A stretch of 64,000 bases of DNA, taken from assembly GCF_000741165.1 (NCBI RefSeq), contig NZ_JGYN01000030.1, forward strand, positions 1 to 64,000, read 5' to 3'. This stretch comes from Bifidobacterium biavatii DSM 23969. Lineage in GTDB: Bacteria; Actinomycetota; Actinomycetes; Actinomycetales; Bifidobacteriaceae. A program made the position numbers and the translations under genes. Of this stretch, positions 1-8,678 are shown one piece after another (the first letter of the stretch is position 1; every line of letters begins with the position of its first letter). The notes under the pieces were generated by a model that saw nothing but the letters and a program-made list of their open reading frames with translations, was not told where the DNA came from and did no database searches.

Positions 1-548
1 AACAAACTCGTCCCACCAAAGAAACGACCCAAGAGTCCCGTGTTCGGCGTGAGGAAAATGTTCAGCATGGCCACGATGACGACGGTCGAGATGAAGTGGG
101 GCATGTACGTGATCGTCTGCACAAACCCCTTCACCTTCGTGCTATGAATCTGGTTAATCAGCAAAGCCAGCACGATCGGCGCGATAAAACCAAGCACCAG
201 AGTACCAAGACTGATCTTGATCGTGTTGATCATGACCTTGCTAAACATCGGCGACGTGAAAAACTGGTTGAAATACTTCAACCCAACCCACTGACCACCC
301 GTGAGTCCCTTAGAAGGCACAAAATCACGAAACGCCAACTGAATACCATACATCGGGATATACGCGAAGATGAACACAAACACCATCGCCGGCAACGCCA
401 TCACCCAATGCTGCCAATAATGCTGCACATGCCACACCAACTTCCTCGGCCACGGCAAAGCCTTAAACGCAGCAGTATTATCAATCACACCGGCTGACGA
501 GACCGCTGCCGCAGCGGCAGTGCCCCGTTCCGATACATCCTTGTTCAT
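1..548 (-). CDS. LplB/UgpA-type sugar ABC transporter permease, N-terminal part
   Basis: Membrane subunit of a carbohydrate ABC importer. The frame runs off the left edge, so only about 182 residues are present. After an Ala/Ser-rich cytoplasmic head of about 40 residues come a hydrophobic helix (ALPAMVFVFIFAYIP), the FRDFVPSKG loop with WVGLKYFNQFF, and two more helices, the usual order in LplB-like permeases. The ATG at 548 has AGGAAAGG a few bases upstream. The gene lies 653 bases downstream of the binding-protein gene on the same strand and is its likely partner. A second permease gene is expected beyond the edge. The family call is firm; the substrate is unknown. A putative promoter and LacI-type operator of its own sit at 632-659. 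Confidence 0.88.
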   Translation of the reverse strand, partial: MNKDVSERGTAAAAAVSSAGVIDNTAAFKALPWPRKLVWHVQHYWQHWVMALPAMVFVFIFAYIPMYGIQLAFRDFVPSKGLTGGQWVGLKYFNQFFTSPMFSKVMINTIKISLGTLVLGFIAPIVLALLINQIHSTKVKGFVQTITYMPHFISTVVIVAMLNIFLTPNTGLLGRFFGGTSL

Positions 549-631
549 GGGTGTTTCCTTTCCTACCTATTCCGCGCCTCCACGCGCGGGAACGTCCGAA
601 GCCGCCAGCGACTTCGATTGGTTTACATATG

Positions 632-659
632 ATTATGCCACTAAATGGTAGCGTTGCCA
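632..659 (-). promoter_or_regulatory. Putative permease promoter with LacI-type operator
   Basis: Read on the minus strand there is TGGCAA (654-659), a 16-base spacer and CATAAT (632-637). The plus-strand sequence TGGTAGCGTTGCCA at 646-659 is an imperfect palindrome (10 of 14 positions symmetric) with a central CG, the form usual for LacI-family operators, and it covers the -35 and the spacer. It lies about 100 bases before the permease ATG. Confidence 0.45.
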
Positions 660-1084
660 TAGCGTGTTGCCAAAATTGCCACTGAAAGACGAGAAAAAAC
701 GCCGCTACCCGTTGGTAATTAAGGGTTTACTCCATACAATGCAATCGGCATGTTTGCGTTGCGCATATCGCCGCTATACCAACGATAACAGGCATCGATT
801 GGCAACGGCAGCCTCCCCACAGCCCCCCCCCCGCAGGGAAGGCCGCGGCAAGGTCACAGTAAACCCCGCAACACGCCGTCGCAGGCATCGGCTTTCGCCA
901 TGGACGCCTGCGTCTCGAAAAAAACTCGCGATCCGCGCATATCCCACGCCGTTCAAGCCGTCCCTCCTCCGCGGAGGAAAAATCAACGAACAGCCCGACC
1001 GACAGACAGCCGCACGAACGCGCGAACAGTATGCAAAAGGCGCGAAACCACAGGCACCAACCATGATTTCGCGCCGAAAAACGA

Positions 1085-1163
1085 GATCGCCGATCCGTGA
1101 CCACGCCCATGCCCGAGGCAAATGCCGGCGGAGCATGCCCGGCGCGACCGTGGATCGGCGATC
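1085..1163 (-). repeat. Inverted repeat downstream of binding-protein gene
   Basis: GATCGCCGATCC (1085-1096) is exactly complementary to GGATCGGCGATC (1152-1163), with a GC-rich loop of 55 bases that itself repeats CATGCCCG. It starts 38 bases after the binding-protein stop. There is no T run, so a processing or stabilising stem between the two genes is more likely than a simple terminator. Confidence 0.45.
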
Positions 1164-1201
1164 ATCGGTCACCGTTCAGAGATGAGAAAAGACGGGGCCC
1201 G

Positions 1202-2836
1202 TTACTTGGTGGCCTTGTCGTATGCCTTCTGCCAGATGTCGATGTTCTGCTGCAGGTTGAGCGACTTGAGGTCGTTCTGCAGCGTGTTCCACGAGGCATC
1301 GTCGGCACCGGTCTGCGCCATCTTGGCGATGACCGGCAGCACGGTGGTGAAGATCGACGAGTTGTTGTTCGCAACCGTGGTCTGGTCATCCGGCGAGAGG
1401 CGCACGTAGATCGGCATGTAGTTCTTCACCGCGGAGTCGCCTTCGCCGAGGTTCGCGTACTGCTCGGCGTACGGCTTGTCGACGGCGGACACGGAGTCGG
1501 CGCCGCGGTCGCCCTTGACGGTCACGTCGTCCGGAATCCAGCCGGCGAGACGATCCTCAAGCGTCGGGGACTTGCCCTCGTCCTGGGCCTTGTGGAACGC
1601 GTCGGTGATCTCATAGGAATGGTCGCCGGTCTTCTTGAGGTACGTGTCGAAGGAGCCCCACAGCTGCTGCACGGAGTACTTCTCGGAGTAGAAGAGGTTG
1701 ATGAGCTTCAGGCAGGCGTCCTTGTTGGCCGCATTCGCGCTCATGGACATGTGGTAGTCCTCGAACTCGTTGGCACCGGAGATGCCGGAGGCGTCCCACA
1801 CGGTCTTGTCGGCGGACACACCATCGGCCGACGGCACCGGAATGGCCACGTACTGCTTGTACAGGTCGGAATCGTAGCCGCCGAACGCGGTCTGATCCCA
1901 GCCGAACACGACGCCGACCTGGGCGGTGTCGCCGCCGACCTGGTTGCGGGAATCGTACTTGTCGGTGGTCACCCAGTCCTTCGGCGCGAGGCCGGACTTG
2001 GTGAGCGAGGCGAGGTAGTTGAGCACCTGGCGGAATTCATCGGTCTGCATCACGTTGCCGACCTTGCCATCCTTGACGTAGATGCCCTGCTGGGACGGGC
2101 CGGAGTTGTAGTGCGTGGCGATGCCGGTGGAGTTGAGGAACAGGAACGGGCTCCACCAGCCGGCGAGCGTATCGGTCGGCAGCGCGCGCAGGTTGATCGG
2201 GATTTCGTCGGCCTTGCCGTTGCCGTTCGGGTCCTGCGTCTTGAACGCCTCGAGCACCTTGGTCAGTTCGGACCACGTGGTCGGGGCCTTGAGGCCGAGC
2301 TTGTCGAGCCAAGTCTTGTTGATGAGCATGTGCTGGCCGGAGGCGGCGAACGCCTTGCCACGGTCGGACGGCAGGACGCGGATCGCGCCGTCGGATTCGA
2401 CGAACTTCTTGGCGGTGGGCTTGGCGTCGAAGAAGGCCTTGACGTTCGGCAGCTTGTCCATGTCCTTGCTCAGGTCCTCGAACGCGCCGGTGTTCTGCGC
2501 GGTGTCGTCCGGGTTGTAGGCGCGGATGTTGAGGTCGGCGATGTCGCCGGCGGCAAGGGACGCGTTCTTCTGCTGGCCCCACGCGGTGTCGAGCGTCGGC
2601 TTCCATTCGATCTGGACGCCGGCTTCCTTGGCGATGTCCTTGGCCCACTGCATCTCCTTGATGGAGATCTGGTTGGTGTTCTGCACCACCAGGATCGTGA
2701 CGATCGGCTTGCCGTCGGACGTGGTCTTGTTCGATGCGGTGCTCTGACCGCATGCGGAGAGCGTGGTGAGCAGCATCGACGCCGCTCCGGCCGCGGCCAC
2801 ACCCGCGAGAACCTTCTTGGCTACACCCTTGTCCAT
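1202..2836 (-). CDS. Extracellular solute-binding lipoprotein of a sugar ABC importer
   Basis: Binding protein that captures a sugar or oligosaccharide outside the membrane and hands it to the permease. It has 544 residues. The N-terminus is a lipoprotein signal: positive head (MDKGVAKK), hydrophobic stretch, and lipobox LSAC with Cys29. The mature part has the fold pattern of family 1 binding proteins used with LplB-type permeases (large, about 500 residues, many aromatic residues). The ATG at 2836 is preceded by AGGAAAGGA. A strong promoter (2922-2950) with an operator at the start site lies upstream, and a LacI-type regulator gene is divergent. The exact sugar cannot be read from the sequence. 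Confidence 0.92.
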   Translation of the reverse strand: MDKGVAKKVLAGVAAAGAASMLLTTLSACGQSTASNKTTSDGKPIVTILVVQNTNQISIKEMQWAKDIAKEAGVQIEWKPTLDTAWGQQKNASLAAGDIADLNIRAYNPDDTAQNTGAFEDLSKDMDKLPNVKAFFDAKPTAKKFVESDGAIRVLPSDRGKAFAASGQHMLINKTWLDKLGLKAPTTWSELTKVLEAFKTQDPNGNGKADEIPINLRALPTDTLAGWWSPFLFLNSTGIATHYNSGPSQQGIYVKDGKVGNVMQTDEFRQVLNYLASLTKSGLAPKDWVTTDKYDSRNQVGGDTAQVGVVFGWDQTAFGGYDSDLYKQYVAIPVPSADGVSADKTVWDASGISGANEFEDYHMSMSANAANKDACLKLINLFYSEKYSVQQLWGSFDTYLKKTGDHSYEITDAFHKAQDEGKSPTLEDRLAGWIPDDVTVKGDRGADSVSAVDKPYAEQYANLGEGDSAVKNYMPIYVRLSPDDQTTVANNNSSIFTTVLPVIAKMAQTGADDASWNTLQNDLKSLNLQQNIDIWQKAYDKATK

Positions 2837-2908
2837 TGGTATGTTCCTTTCCTGTTTCCGACTTCATCGACTCGGAATCCGCGAGTCTGACCGTTCATCG
2901 CTTCAAAC

Positions 2909-2922
2909 TCGCAACGCTGCGA
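2909..2922. promoter_or_regulatory. LacI-type operator at binding-protein start site
   Basis: TCGCAACGCTGCGA has arms TCGCA/TGCGA and begins right after the -10 box of the binding-protein promoter. Similar CGCAACG or CGTTGCAA words recur at about 2980-2990, 3020-3031 and 3111-3125, so several repressor sites probably cover this divergent control region. Confidence 0.55.
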
Positions 2923-2950
2923 TTCTAAGCCGAGGCAAGCGCGAAGTCAA
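2922..2950 (-). promoter_or_regulatory. Sigma70-type promoter of the binding-protein gene
   Basis: On the minus strand TTGACT (complement of 2945-2950), a 17-base spacer and TAGAAT (complement of 2922-2927) match the housekeeping consensus closely. The transcription start would fall inside the operator at 2909-2922. Confidence 0.7.
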
Positions 2951-3110
2951 CCGGGAACCATTCGGCGTGTCTACGCAAACATCGTTGCAATTCCAACGTT
3001 TTAGCAACATTACGCATACAATCGCAACGTTTTTCATCATGCAGCGATTACCCAACAGCAACGCGCGCATTGCCCAACGCAACACCAAGCTGGCCACAGC
3101 GCCCACCCAA

Positions 3111-3152
3111 GAATCGCAACGATTCGACTCACGCGCATTCCCGCGCTACAGT
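3111..3152 (+). promoter_or_regulatory. Promoter and operator of the LacI regulator gene
   Basis: GAATCGCAACGATTC (3111-3125) is symmetric around CAA and overlaps the proposed -35 TTCGAC (3123-3128). An 18-base spacer leads to -10 TACAGT (3147-3152). The overlap suggests that the regulator represses its own gene. Confidence 0.45.
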
Positions 3153-3202
3153 AGTGATCATTGCAATCCCGAACGGAACCGACAACTGATGATGGTGATG
3201 TC

Positions 3203-4366
3203 ATGCCCACTCTCAAGGACGTAGCGGCCAAGGCCGGCGTTTCCCTCAGCACAGCCGGCGCGGCGATGCGCGGCGAGGACATCGTCAAGCCAGCCACCAA
3301 GGAACGCGTGCTCGCCGCAGCCAAGGAACTCGGCTACTCCCCCAACCTGTCGGCACGCTTCCTCAAAAAGGGCCGCACCGGCGCGATCGCCGTCATGGTA
3401 CCGAACATCATGCACCCCTACTACACGAACCTCGTCTACGCGGTCTGCCAGGAGGCCGACAAGCACGGACTGCGCACCATCATCCAGCAGACCGGATACA
3501 CGTCCGCCAGCGAAACCGACGTGCTCGAGCAGATGGCCAGCTCCACGCTGTGCGACGGGCTCATCCTCAACGCCAGCAACGTCGACGACCGGCACCTGCG
3601 CACGCTGCTCGGCAACCATCCGGCCGTGCTGCTCAACTATATGGTCGACGAGCCGCTGTTCGACAACGTGCAGCCGGCGATCACGCGCGGCGTCGACCTC
3701 GCGTTCGGCTACCTGCAGGGCCGCGGCTACCGTCACGTCGCCGTGATCGGCGCACGCGCGTTCGATCCGGACGATCCGGACATCAGCCGGCAGAACGACG
3801 GCATACAGTACGCGATGAACGCGCTGATCGACAGCGGCATGGGATATCCCGACGATTTCGTCGACTGCAACTGGTCCGTGGGAGGCGGCAAGGACGCGGC
3901 CGAAGAACTGTGCCGGCCGATCGCGCAGGACAATGCCACGCACGATGACGTCGCGCACGATGACGTCGCGCACGACGGCAACGTTGCATACGTTGCATAC
4001 GACGATAACGTGCACAGCGACGCCGATGGCGGAACCGACGCACGCTCCGGCGCAACCGACCGCGTACGCCGCGTCGACCGCTACGACGCGTTCTACTGCA
4101 TGAACGATCTGATCGCGTACGGACTGATCCGCGGCCTGCACGAGCACGGCATCCGCGTGCCCGACGACAAGGCCGTGTTCGGCCATGACGGCGTGATCGA
4201 CGACCCGTTCACGATCCCCTCGCTGTCCACCGTAGCCGTCGACTATGCGGACATGGCGCACAAGGCCGTCGACATGCTGCTCGAGCAGATCAATCATCCG
4301 GACGGCGCGCGCAAGCCGCGCACCACATACGCCGGCTGCCGACTCGTCATCGGAGAATCCGCCTGA
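3203..4366 (+). CDS. LacI-family transcriptional regulator with low-complexity insertion
   Basis: Local sugar-responsive regulator of the divergent importer genes (inferred from position and operators). It has 387 residues. Residues 3-25 form the helix-turn-helix (LKDVAAKAGVSLSTAGAAM), followed by the hinge and a periplasmic-binding-type effector domain ending in the usual TTYAGCRLVIGES. The ATG at 3203 places the helix-turn-helix at the N-terminus; an upstream TTG at 3161 would add 14 unlikely residues. Odd point: residues about 242-292 are an Asp/His/Ala-rich insert inside the effector domain, built partly from a 15-base repeat (3941-3955, 3956-3970). The insert DNA also contains the palindrome GCAACGTTGC (3978-3987), which resembles the upstream operators. 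Confidence 0.9.
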   Translation: MPTLKDVAAKAGVSLSTAGAAMRGEDIVKPATKERVLAAAKELGYSPNLSARFLKKGRTGAIAVMVPNIMHPYYTNLVYAVCQEADKHGLRTIIQQTGYTSASETDVLEQMASSTLCDGLILNASNVDDRHLRTLLGNHPAVLLNYMVDEPLFDNVQPAITRGVDLAFGYLQGRGYRHVAVIGARAFDPDDPDISRQNDGIQYAMNALIDSGMGYPDDFVDCNWSVGGGKDAAEELCRPIAQDNATHDDVAHDDVAHDGNVAYVAYDDNVHSDADGGTDARSGATDRVRRVDRYDAFYCMNDLIAYGLIRGLHEHGIRVPDDKAVFGHDGVIDDPFTIPSLSTVAVDYADMAHKAVDMLLEQINHPDGARKPRTTYAGCRLVIGESA

Positions 4367-4391
4367 GTTCCATACGTCACGCCACGATGCA

Positions 4392-5057
4392 TCACGCAAC
4401 GCCCGCGCTCGGACAGGTTCCGTTGAGCGGGCAGTTCGCGCAGTCGGGCTTGCGCGCGTGGCATACGGCCCGGCCGTGCAGGATCAGCCGGTGAGACAAA
4501 TCGGTCCACTCGGACGGCGGGAAGCACGCGCAGATCTCCGCCTCGACCTTAACCGGATCAGACTTGGCGATCCGCCAGTCGCTGCGCCAATGCAGCCGTC
4601 CGGTCACGCGCATGACATGCGTGTCCACGGGGAATCCGGGAATGCCGAACGCGTTGCCGAGCACCACGTTCGCGGTTTTACGTCCCACGCCCGGCAACGA
4701 AGTCAGTTCGTCCATCGTGCGCGGCACCACGCCGTCGAAATCATGGTCGAGTCCGGCGGCCAATCCGAGCAGATGCGCGGCCTTGGACCGGTAGAAGCCG
4801 AGCGGGCGGATGATGTCCTCCACGTCCTCGGGACGGGCGGCCGCCAACGACGCCGCATCCGGATACGCGGCGAACAGCGCGGGAGTGACCGTATTCACGC
4901 GCTTGTCGGTGGTTTGCGCGCTGAGCACGGTCGCGACGATCAGCTGGAACGGATTGGTGAAATTGAGCGCGCACTTCGGCGCGGGAATCTCCTCGCACAG
5001 CAGCTCGTACTCGGCGCGCATGCGTTCGAGCCGCGCACGTTTCGATTCGCGGGGCAT
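4392..5057 (-). CDS. nth: Endonuclease III
   Basis: DNA base-excision repair glycosylase/AP lyase for oxidised pyrimidines. Its 221 residues match the family length. The helix-hairpin-helix LPGVGRKTANVVL contains the catalytic Lys, and VDTHVMR holds the catalytic Asp. The C-terminal cluster loop has the C-X6-C-X2-C-X5-C spacing (CHARKPDCANCPLNGTC) for a 4Fe-4S centre. The gene begins 6 bases after the stop of glnR, so the two are probably cotranscribed. It converges with the LacI gene; the two stops are 25 bases apart with no obvious terminator. Confidence 0.96.
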   Translation of the reverse strand: MPRESKRARLERMRAEYELLCEEIPAPKCALNFTNPFQLIVATVLSAQTTDKRVNTVTPALFAAYPDAASLAAARPEDVEDIIRPLGFYRSKAAHLLGLAAGLDHDFDGVVPRTMDELTSLPGVGRKTANVVLGNAFGIPGFPVDTHVMRVTGRLHWRSDWRIAKSDPVKVEAEICACFPPSEWTDLSHRLILHGRAVCHARKPDCANCPLNGTCPSAGVA

Positions 5058-5063
5058 GACAGG

Positions 5064-5861
5064 TCAGTCGGCGTCGCCCGACACGGATGACGTCGACGGC
5101 GAAGCAGACGAGGACGGCGCGGACTGCCCCGGAGCGGCCGCCTCAGCGTCGCCTTCCGGCGGGTCGAAACGGTAGCCGACGTTGCGCACGGTACCGATCA
5201 AATGCTCGTATTCGCCGCCAAGCTTGGCGCGCAGGCGACGAATATGCACGTCGACCGTGCGCGTGCCGCCGTAGTAGTCGTAGCCCCACACTTCCTGCAG
5301 CAGCTGCGCGCGCGTGAACACGCGGCCGGGATGCTGCACGAGGTACTTGAGCAGTTCGAATTCCTTGTACGCGAGGTCGATCGGATGGCCGTGCAGGGAG
5401 GCGGTGTAGCCGTTCGTGTCCACCACGAGGTCGCCGGAGCGGATCTGACCATCGGCCGACACCGTGCCGGACTCGCCGCCGGCCGCGTTCGAACCCGCGC
5501 CGCCCAGCGGCGAATTGCCGCGTTCGGACACGAGCCGCAGACGGCCTTCGACTTCGGCCGGGGAGGCGGTGGAGACGACCACGTCGGCGATGCCCCACGT
5601 TGAGTTGACGACCGTGAAGCCGCCTTCGGTAAGAATCAGCACGATCGGCGTAGACAGGCCGGACGCATGGATGAGCCGGCACAGGGTCTTGGCCGAAGCA
5701 AGATCGTCGCGCGCGTCGATGAACAGGATCGTATTCTCGGGCATCTTCACCAGCGAGGCCGCGTCCATCGGCAACACGCGCACGCGGTGCGACAGCAGGG
5801 CGAGGGACGGCAATACCGTCGCCGGATCTGCGGCGAACGTCATCAGCGTAAGATCCGTCAC
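5064..5861 (-). CDS. glnR: GlnR-type OmpR-family nitrogen regulator
   Basis: Orphan response regulator; GlnR homologues in actinobacteria control ammonium-assimilation genes. It has 265 residues. The receiver-like domain (about 1-115) has the family signatures [18 protein letters not shown] and WGIADVVV. The winged helix (about 150-245) has [36 protein letters not shown] and [10 protein letters not shown], which match GlnR closely. The C-terminus is a Ser/Ala-rich tail. I chose GTG at 5861 because AGGGGG lies 7-8 bases upstream and the protein then begins like other GlnR proteins; GTG at 5891 has no good site. A Gly/Ser/Ala linker at about residues 118-140 is longer than usual. Confidence 0.9.
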   Translation of the reverse strand: MTDLTLMTFAADPATVLPSLALLSHRVRVLPMDAASLVKMPENTILFIDARDDLASAKTLCRLIHASGLSTPIVLILTEGGFTVVNSTWGIADVVVSTASPAEVEGRLRLVSERGNSPLGGAGSNAAGGESGTVSADGQIRSGDLVVDTNGYTASLHGHPIDLAYKEFELLKYLVQHPGRVFTRAQLLQEVWGYDYYGGTRTVDVHIRRLRAKLGGEYEHLIGTVRNVGYRFDPPEGDAEAAAPGQSAPSSSASPSTSSVSGDAD

Positions 5862-6270
5862 TTCATCGCCCCCTAGTGTGTTCGCGTTCACGTAAACTTA
5901 CCGGTCATCGTACCGGCTTGCACGTTGGTGCTTTATTCTACGCGCACATTATGGACACAATTTGCGCCGGTTTGGCTCAAGATCGGCTTCCGAAGGCCCC
6001 GATCCCGCGGGATCGCACGTCCAGTCACGGGCCGAAACGCAGCCGGACTTGGTCATGCGCGTCGATCCGGTTCCCACGCACGCTACGGGACACTGCAGGA
6101 CGGCGCGGGACCCGCCTGCGCGATAGGATGGACGCGTTAGCAACGACAACAGCCCCGTGTCCGGCCTCGGCCGCGGCGACCGCCGTCAGCCGGCAACCGC
6201 CGGTCGCGACGTGCGGGCCGCGCGTCCAGCCTGCCGGAATACGCGCGGCGACGATGGCGGGGAGCGGAAC
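5862..6270. other. Divergent gap between glnR and a membrane-protein gene
   Basis: There is no credible gene. It must hold the promoters for glnR (leftward) and the membrane protein (rightward). Visible structure is a perfect 14-base palindrome GATCCCGCGGGATC at 6001-6014 and a weaker inverted repeat GCGCA/TGCGC around the AT-richer stretch at about 5943-5968. I cannot assign a GlnR box with confidence. Confidence 0.4.
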
Positions 6271-7038
6271 ATGGCAGAGCATCAGCAGGGCCGTAACGGC
6301 GCGGATTCGCGTTCGACTGAAACGACCGGCACGGTTCCAGCTGGCGCGCACGCGCCGTTCGTCGGACGGTACGCGGCCAGCTTCGCACTGCTGCCGCTGA
6401 TAGTGATGCTGGTGCTGGCGTTCGTCGGTGCCGGCACAATCGGCATGATCGTCTGGACGGCTGCGCTGATGATCACGTTCCTGATCTGCTCGCCGTTGCG
6501 TGACGGCGTTCCAGGACGCGTGATCGCGGCGATCGCCGGCGCGGCGTCGCTCTGCTTCGCCGGCAACGCCGGACTGCTGTCGTGGGCCCTGTTCGGACTG
6601 TTCGGCGAACAGGCAACGGACGTGCCGACCGCGGCGCTCAACGAGTCCGCATGGTTCGCCGGCGTGGGCGGACTGCTCGTCGCGCTCATCGTCGTCTCGT
6701 TCATCCGGCAGATGTCGCGCGCCGAACGCTCGCACCTGATCCGCGGCCTGTCGCACAGCGTGCTCGACGGCGTGGCGATGATCGCCGCCCCCGGCTGGCT
6801 GTTCCTGCTCGACTACATGGCCCTGCCCGACACGGGCGCCTCGAATACGGCCATGTTCCTGTCCGCGATCGTCGTGATCGTGCTCATCCTGGCCCTTGCC
6901 CTCGCCTCGATCTGGTGGACCATCGAAGCCGATCCGGACGAGCACGCGCACGCCCCGTGGCTCGGCATCGTCGTACTGCCCGCACTGCTCGCCGGCCCGC
7001 TCATCCCGCTCGCAACCAGCATCGTCACGCTGCTGTGA
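6271..7038 (+). CDS. Integral membrane protein of unknown function
   Basis: I do not recognise the family. The 255-residue product has a hydrophilic head of about 25 residues (Gly/Ser/Thr-rich) and then about six hydrophobic segments: two near residues 35-75, one near 85-110, one near 125-150, one near 170-215 and one at the C-terminus (LGIVVLPALLAGPLIPLATSIVTLL region). The acidic loop IEADPDEHAHAP precedes the last helix. The ATG at 6271 follows GGGGAGCGGA, a good ribosome site. The next gene begins 60 bases after its stop but has its own promoter. Coding is supported by membrane topology and codon bias. Confidence 0.75.
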   Translation: MAEHQQGRNGADSRSTETTGTVPAGAHAPFVGRYAASFALLPLIVMLVLAFVGAGTIGMIVWTAALMITFLICSPLRDGVPGRVIAAIAGAASLCFAGNAGLLSWALFGLFGEQATDVPTAALNESAWFAGVGGLLVALIVVSFIRQMSRAERSHLIRGLSHSVLDGVAMIAAPGWLFLLDYMALPDTGASNTAMFLSAIVVIVLILALALASIWWTIEADPDEHAHAPWLGIVVLPALLAGPLIPLATSIVTLL

Positions 7039-7084
7039 TCGACGGCACCAGCCGATCACATACCCCCGAATAGACGCCCCCGGT

Positions 7085-7090
7085 TACACT
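7085..7090 (+). promoter_or_regulatory. -10 box, probable leaderless start
   Basis: TACACT lies exactly 7 bases before the ATG at 7098, so transcription should begin at or next to the start codon. No Shine-Dalgarno is present. Confidence 0.55.
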
Positions 7091-7097
7091 GGTCCCC

Positions 7098-8630
7098 ATG
7101 CACAGGCAGAAGAAGACCGCACTCCGTTCGTGGCTCGTATTCGTGGCGACCACCGTCATCCTGTCCCTCATCGCATGGCTCGGCTGGTCATGGACGGAAG
7201 GCACCATCACCCTGCCCCGCGCCACCCCGTCCAACCTGAGCACGGCCAGCCTCACCGTTGGTCTCACCGACGCGCCGCAATCGCTCGACATCCGCACCGA
7301 CACCGGCGACAACGTCGAACGCGCGTTGCTCGGCAACGTGTACGAAACGCTCGTCTCGCGCGACGACAACAACAAGATCGTCGCCGGCATCGCCAAAAGC
7401 TGGACCATCTCCGACGACGGCCTCACCTACGACTTCACGCTGCACCGCGGCATGACCTTCGCCAACGGACACAAACTCGACTCCGCCGACGTCGTCTGGT
7501 CCATGCAGCAGATCGTCAAAAACAAGTATCAGGGCGCGACCGCGCTCGCTGATCTCGCGTCCGTGGCCAATCCGAGCCCGACCAAGGTCACGCTCACGCT
7601 CGCCAAACCCGACCCGACGCTGCTCCGGGCGCTCGCGGGCCGCGCCGGTATCGTCTACGACAGCGAATGGAACGGCGACTACGCGACGCAGACGGCCGGT
7701 TCCGGCCCGCTCGAAGCCACCGCGTTCGACAAAGGCGCCTCGGTCACGCTCACCCGCAACGACCATTATTGGGGCGACTTGGCCGGCGTGCAGACCGTGA
7801 CACTCAAGTATTACGCGAACGGCGACGCGCTGGCGAAAGCCGCACTCAACGGCGATATCAACACGGTCTTCACGTCCGACGCGAGTGCCGTCAAACAGCT
7901 CGACGGACAGTCGTCGTGGCAGGTCAAGTCCGGCACGTCGACGACCAAGGTGATGCTCGCGCTCAACAACGACACGAATTCGATCTTCTCCGACGCGCAG
8001 GCACGTCAGGTCGTCCGGTACGCGGTCGACGCGAAAACGATCGCCGCGTCCGCCTCCGATTCGGCGGGCGAGCTCGGCGGCCCGATCGGCCCGTTGGAGC
8101 CGGGGTACGAGGATCTGACCAACCTGTTCCCGTTCGATCAGGTCAAGGCCGCGCAAATGATCGCGTTCTTCGCGACCGGCGCCGCGTTCTTCGGCACCGT
8201 CGAGCTGGTGGTGCCGACCGAATACCAGTCTCTAGGCGAGACGGTCGCCGGCTACCTGCGTTCGGTCGGCATCGACACGAACGTGCAGGCGGCAGACGCG
8301 GCGACCGTTGCACAACGGGTCAAGGACGGGCAGTACACGATGGCGCTGCTGGCAAGCGACGCGGACGCGTCCGAATTCGGCACGTCGGACAACGTGTTCC
8401 GCTACACGAACGGCACCGTGCAAGACGCGTACAAAAGCGCGATGGCGGCGACGAACGACGCCGACTACCAGTCGCGCATGAAAACGTTCGCCAAGACGGT
8501 GAGCCAAGACGCGGCGGCCGACTGGCTGTACTCGCGCAAGACGTTCACCGCGGCGGCCAAGGGCATCGACGGGCTGCCGAAGAACATGACGGACGATTAT
8601 CTGCCGCTCGCCAAGGCCACGGTCAAGTAG
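7098..8630 (+). CDS. Membrane-anchored peptide/nickel-type solute-binding protein
   Basis: Family 5 extracellular binding protein (OppA/DppA/NikA group). It has 510 residues. Residues about 12-33 form a single N-terminal hydrophobic segment with no lipobox Cys, so it is an uncleaved anchor or an ordinary signal peptide. The mature part starts with the family signature (LTVGLTDAPQSLDIR), then VYETLVSRD, GLTYDFTLHRGMTFANG and DVVWSMQQIV, and near the C-terminus VPTEYQSLGETVAGYLRSVGI. No permease or ATPase gene is adjacent, so it is an orphan binding protein and the ligand is unknown. It precedes valS by 48 bases. Confidence 0.9.
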   Translation: MHRQKKTALRSWLVFVATTVILSLIAWLGWSWTEGTITLPRATPSNLSTASLTVGLTDAPQSLDIRTDTGDNVERALLGNVYETLVSRDDNNKIVAGIAKSWTISDDGLTYDFTLHRGMTFANGHKLDSADVVWSMQQIVKNKYQGATALADLASVANPSPTKVTLTLAKPDPTLLRALAGRAGIVYDSEWNGDYATQTAGSGPLEATAFDKGASVTLTRNDHYWGDLAGVQTVTLKYYANGDALAKAALNGDINTVFTSDASAVKQLDGQSSWQVKSGTSTTKVMLALNNDTNSIFSDAQARQVVRYAVDAKTIAASASDSAGELGGPIGPLEPGYEDLTNLFPFDQVKAAQMIAFFATGAAFFGTVELVVPTEYQSLGETVAGYLRSVGIDTNVQAADAATVAQRVKDGQYTMALLASDADASEFGTSDNVFRYTNGTVQDAYKSAMAATNDADYQSRMKTFAKTVSQDAAADWLYSRKTFTAAAKGIDGLPKNMTDDYLPLAKATVK

Positions 8631-8665
8631 CCGGCAGGCTCCCTCCCCTTGTCACCTAAGCCGCA

Positions 8666-8671
8666 TAAAAT
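8666..8671 (+). promoter_or_regulatory. -10 box of valS, probable leaderless start
   Basis: TAAAAT lies exactly 7 bases before the ATG at 8679 and no ribosome site is present. TTGTCA at 8649-8654 resembles a -35 box but sits only 11 bases away. Confidence 0.5.
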
Positions 8672-8678
8672 CGCGCGT

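Larger units (their letters stand above)
549..1201. other. 653-base gap between binding protein and permease
   Basis: I see no credible gene here. The gap holds a promoter/operator for the permease (632-659), a run of ten C at 823-832, and a long inverted repeat (1085-1163) just after the stop of the binding-protein gene. The two transporter genes are therefore probably not expressed at equal levels: the stem-loop may protect or end the binding-protein message, and the permease can start separately. Confidence 0.6.

Noticed and set aside
5862..6270. A GlnR box upstream of glnR
   Set aside because: Short GTAAAC and GTACC words are present, but their spacing does not fit the usual a-site/b-site pattern.
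8631..8678. A T-box or other leader control for valS
   Set aside because: Only 48 bases separate it from the previous gene and a -10 box lies next to the ATG, so there is no room for a leader structure.
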